A DNA stretch of 6,144 nucleotides. Origin: Phycisphaeraceae bacterium (GTDB lineage: Bacteria > Planctomycetota > Phycisphaerae > Phycisphaerales > Phycisphaeraceae). Shown piece after piece: positions 5,850 through 6,144 of this stretch. The position numbers and the translations under genes were made by a program. Under the pieces are notes generated by a model. The model searched no databases, was not told the DNA's origin, and saw only the letters and a program-made list of their open reading frames with translations. The stretch's first letter is position 1, and each line of letters begins with the position of its first letter. The DNA lies in NCBI GenBank assembly GCA_007119405.1, contig SKPT01000517.1:1-6144 (forward strand), in the 5' to 3' direction.

Positions 5850-6144
5850 TCGTAGGACAGGGCCGGGAACTGGCCGCGGTCGTTGTCATCCGGCACGAAG
5901 CAGACGTCGCCGAGGTTGCTCAGACCCAGGTCCGAGGCGTGGCCGTGCGGGCTGTGCCCGGGGTTGGACGGATCGAAGGAGTACAGGCGGTCGGTGATGA
6001 CGGTGAACCCGAGCAGCCGATCGCCGGCGAAGTCCAGGCCCAGCACGTCGCGCGGGTGCATTTCGCCGACGTTCTCCTCGACGGTCCCGCCGGCCCCGTC
6101 AAGCGTCAGGCGCCAGAAGTCCTGGCCGCGGGTGGCGAAGAACG
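5846..6144 (-). CDS. C-terminal part of an unidentified, possibly beta-propeller, protein
   Basis: The frame is open to the right edge, so only the last 99 codons are seen; the methionine at 6061 is internal and need not be the start. The visible part reads as short beta-rich segments: FFATRGQDFWRLTLDG, then DVLGLDFAGDRLLGFTVITD and RLYSFDPSNPG. The 'display a value, then DP.NPG' pattern is typical of propeller blades in secreted or periplasmic proteins. The last 35 residues are acidic and polar, ending in PALSYD, with no C-terminal anchor or sorting signal. It converges on the polysaccharide-type genes and has its own terminator, so it is a separate transcription unit. Function is unknown. 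Confidence 0.7.
   Translation of the reverse strand, partial: FFATRGQDFWRLTLDGAGGTVEENVGEMHPRDVLGLDFAGDRLLGFTVITDRLYSFDPSNPGHSPHGHASDLGLSNLGDVCFVPDDNDRGQFPALSYD

Noticed and set aside
1..6144. CRISPR array, tRNA, rRNA or insertion sequence
   Set aside because: No regularly spaced repeats, no tRNA-like cloverleaf, no rRNA segments and no transposase reading frame were seen.

Overview
The window is GC-rich DNA carrying the end of what looks like a surface polysaccharide (exopolysaccharide or capsule) cluster. No marker gene fixes the taxon. High GC, mostly weak Shine-Dalgarno signals, a heparinase II/III-type lyase beside a WbuB-type glycosyltransferase, and short GC-rich palindromes between genes would fit Planctomycetota or a neighbouring phylum; this is inference only.

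Layout: (1) Positions 3-1622 (+) are the 3' part of a heparinase II/III-family polysaccharide lyase. Its coding sequence is interrupted in frame by a perfect 14-bp palindrome (830-861) followed by three copies of a 15-bp repeat (858-902), encoding a Gly/Ala/Thr/Pro-rich linker. (2) Positions 1623-1815 are a spacer with two copies of a related stem-loop. (3) Positions 1816-3111 (+) encode a GT4 glycosyltransferase of the WbuB type. (4) Positions 3208-5580 (+) hold three genes: an integral-membrane CDP-alcohol phosphatidyltransferase with a complete catalytic signature, a small cytidylyltransferase-like nucleotidyltransferase 26 bp after it, and a GNAT acetyltransferase with a basic C-terminal tail. 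(5) Positions 5581-5845 are a spacer with a good intrinsic terminator for the opposite strand. (6) Positions 5846-6144 (-) are the C-terminal end of an unidentified, possibly beta-propeller, protein.

Functionally, the first two genes fit polysaccharide building and trimming. The CDP-alcohol transferase and nucleotidyltransferase pair suggests a two-step pathway: the soluble enzyme activates a phosphorylated or phosphonated small molecule as a CDP-derivative, and the membrane enzyme transfers it to a lipid or other hydroxyl acceptor. The GNAT could N-acylate an amine in the same product.

Hand counts on sampled 60-base rows give about 72-82% GC for the heparinase and GT4 genes, about 47-63% for the three-gene block, and 65-73% for the minus-strand gene. 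The block may therefore be a separately acquired cassette. It is the most interesting part of the window, but each enzyme belongs to a known family and the substrate cannot be read from the sequence.
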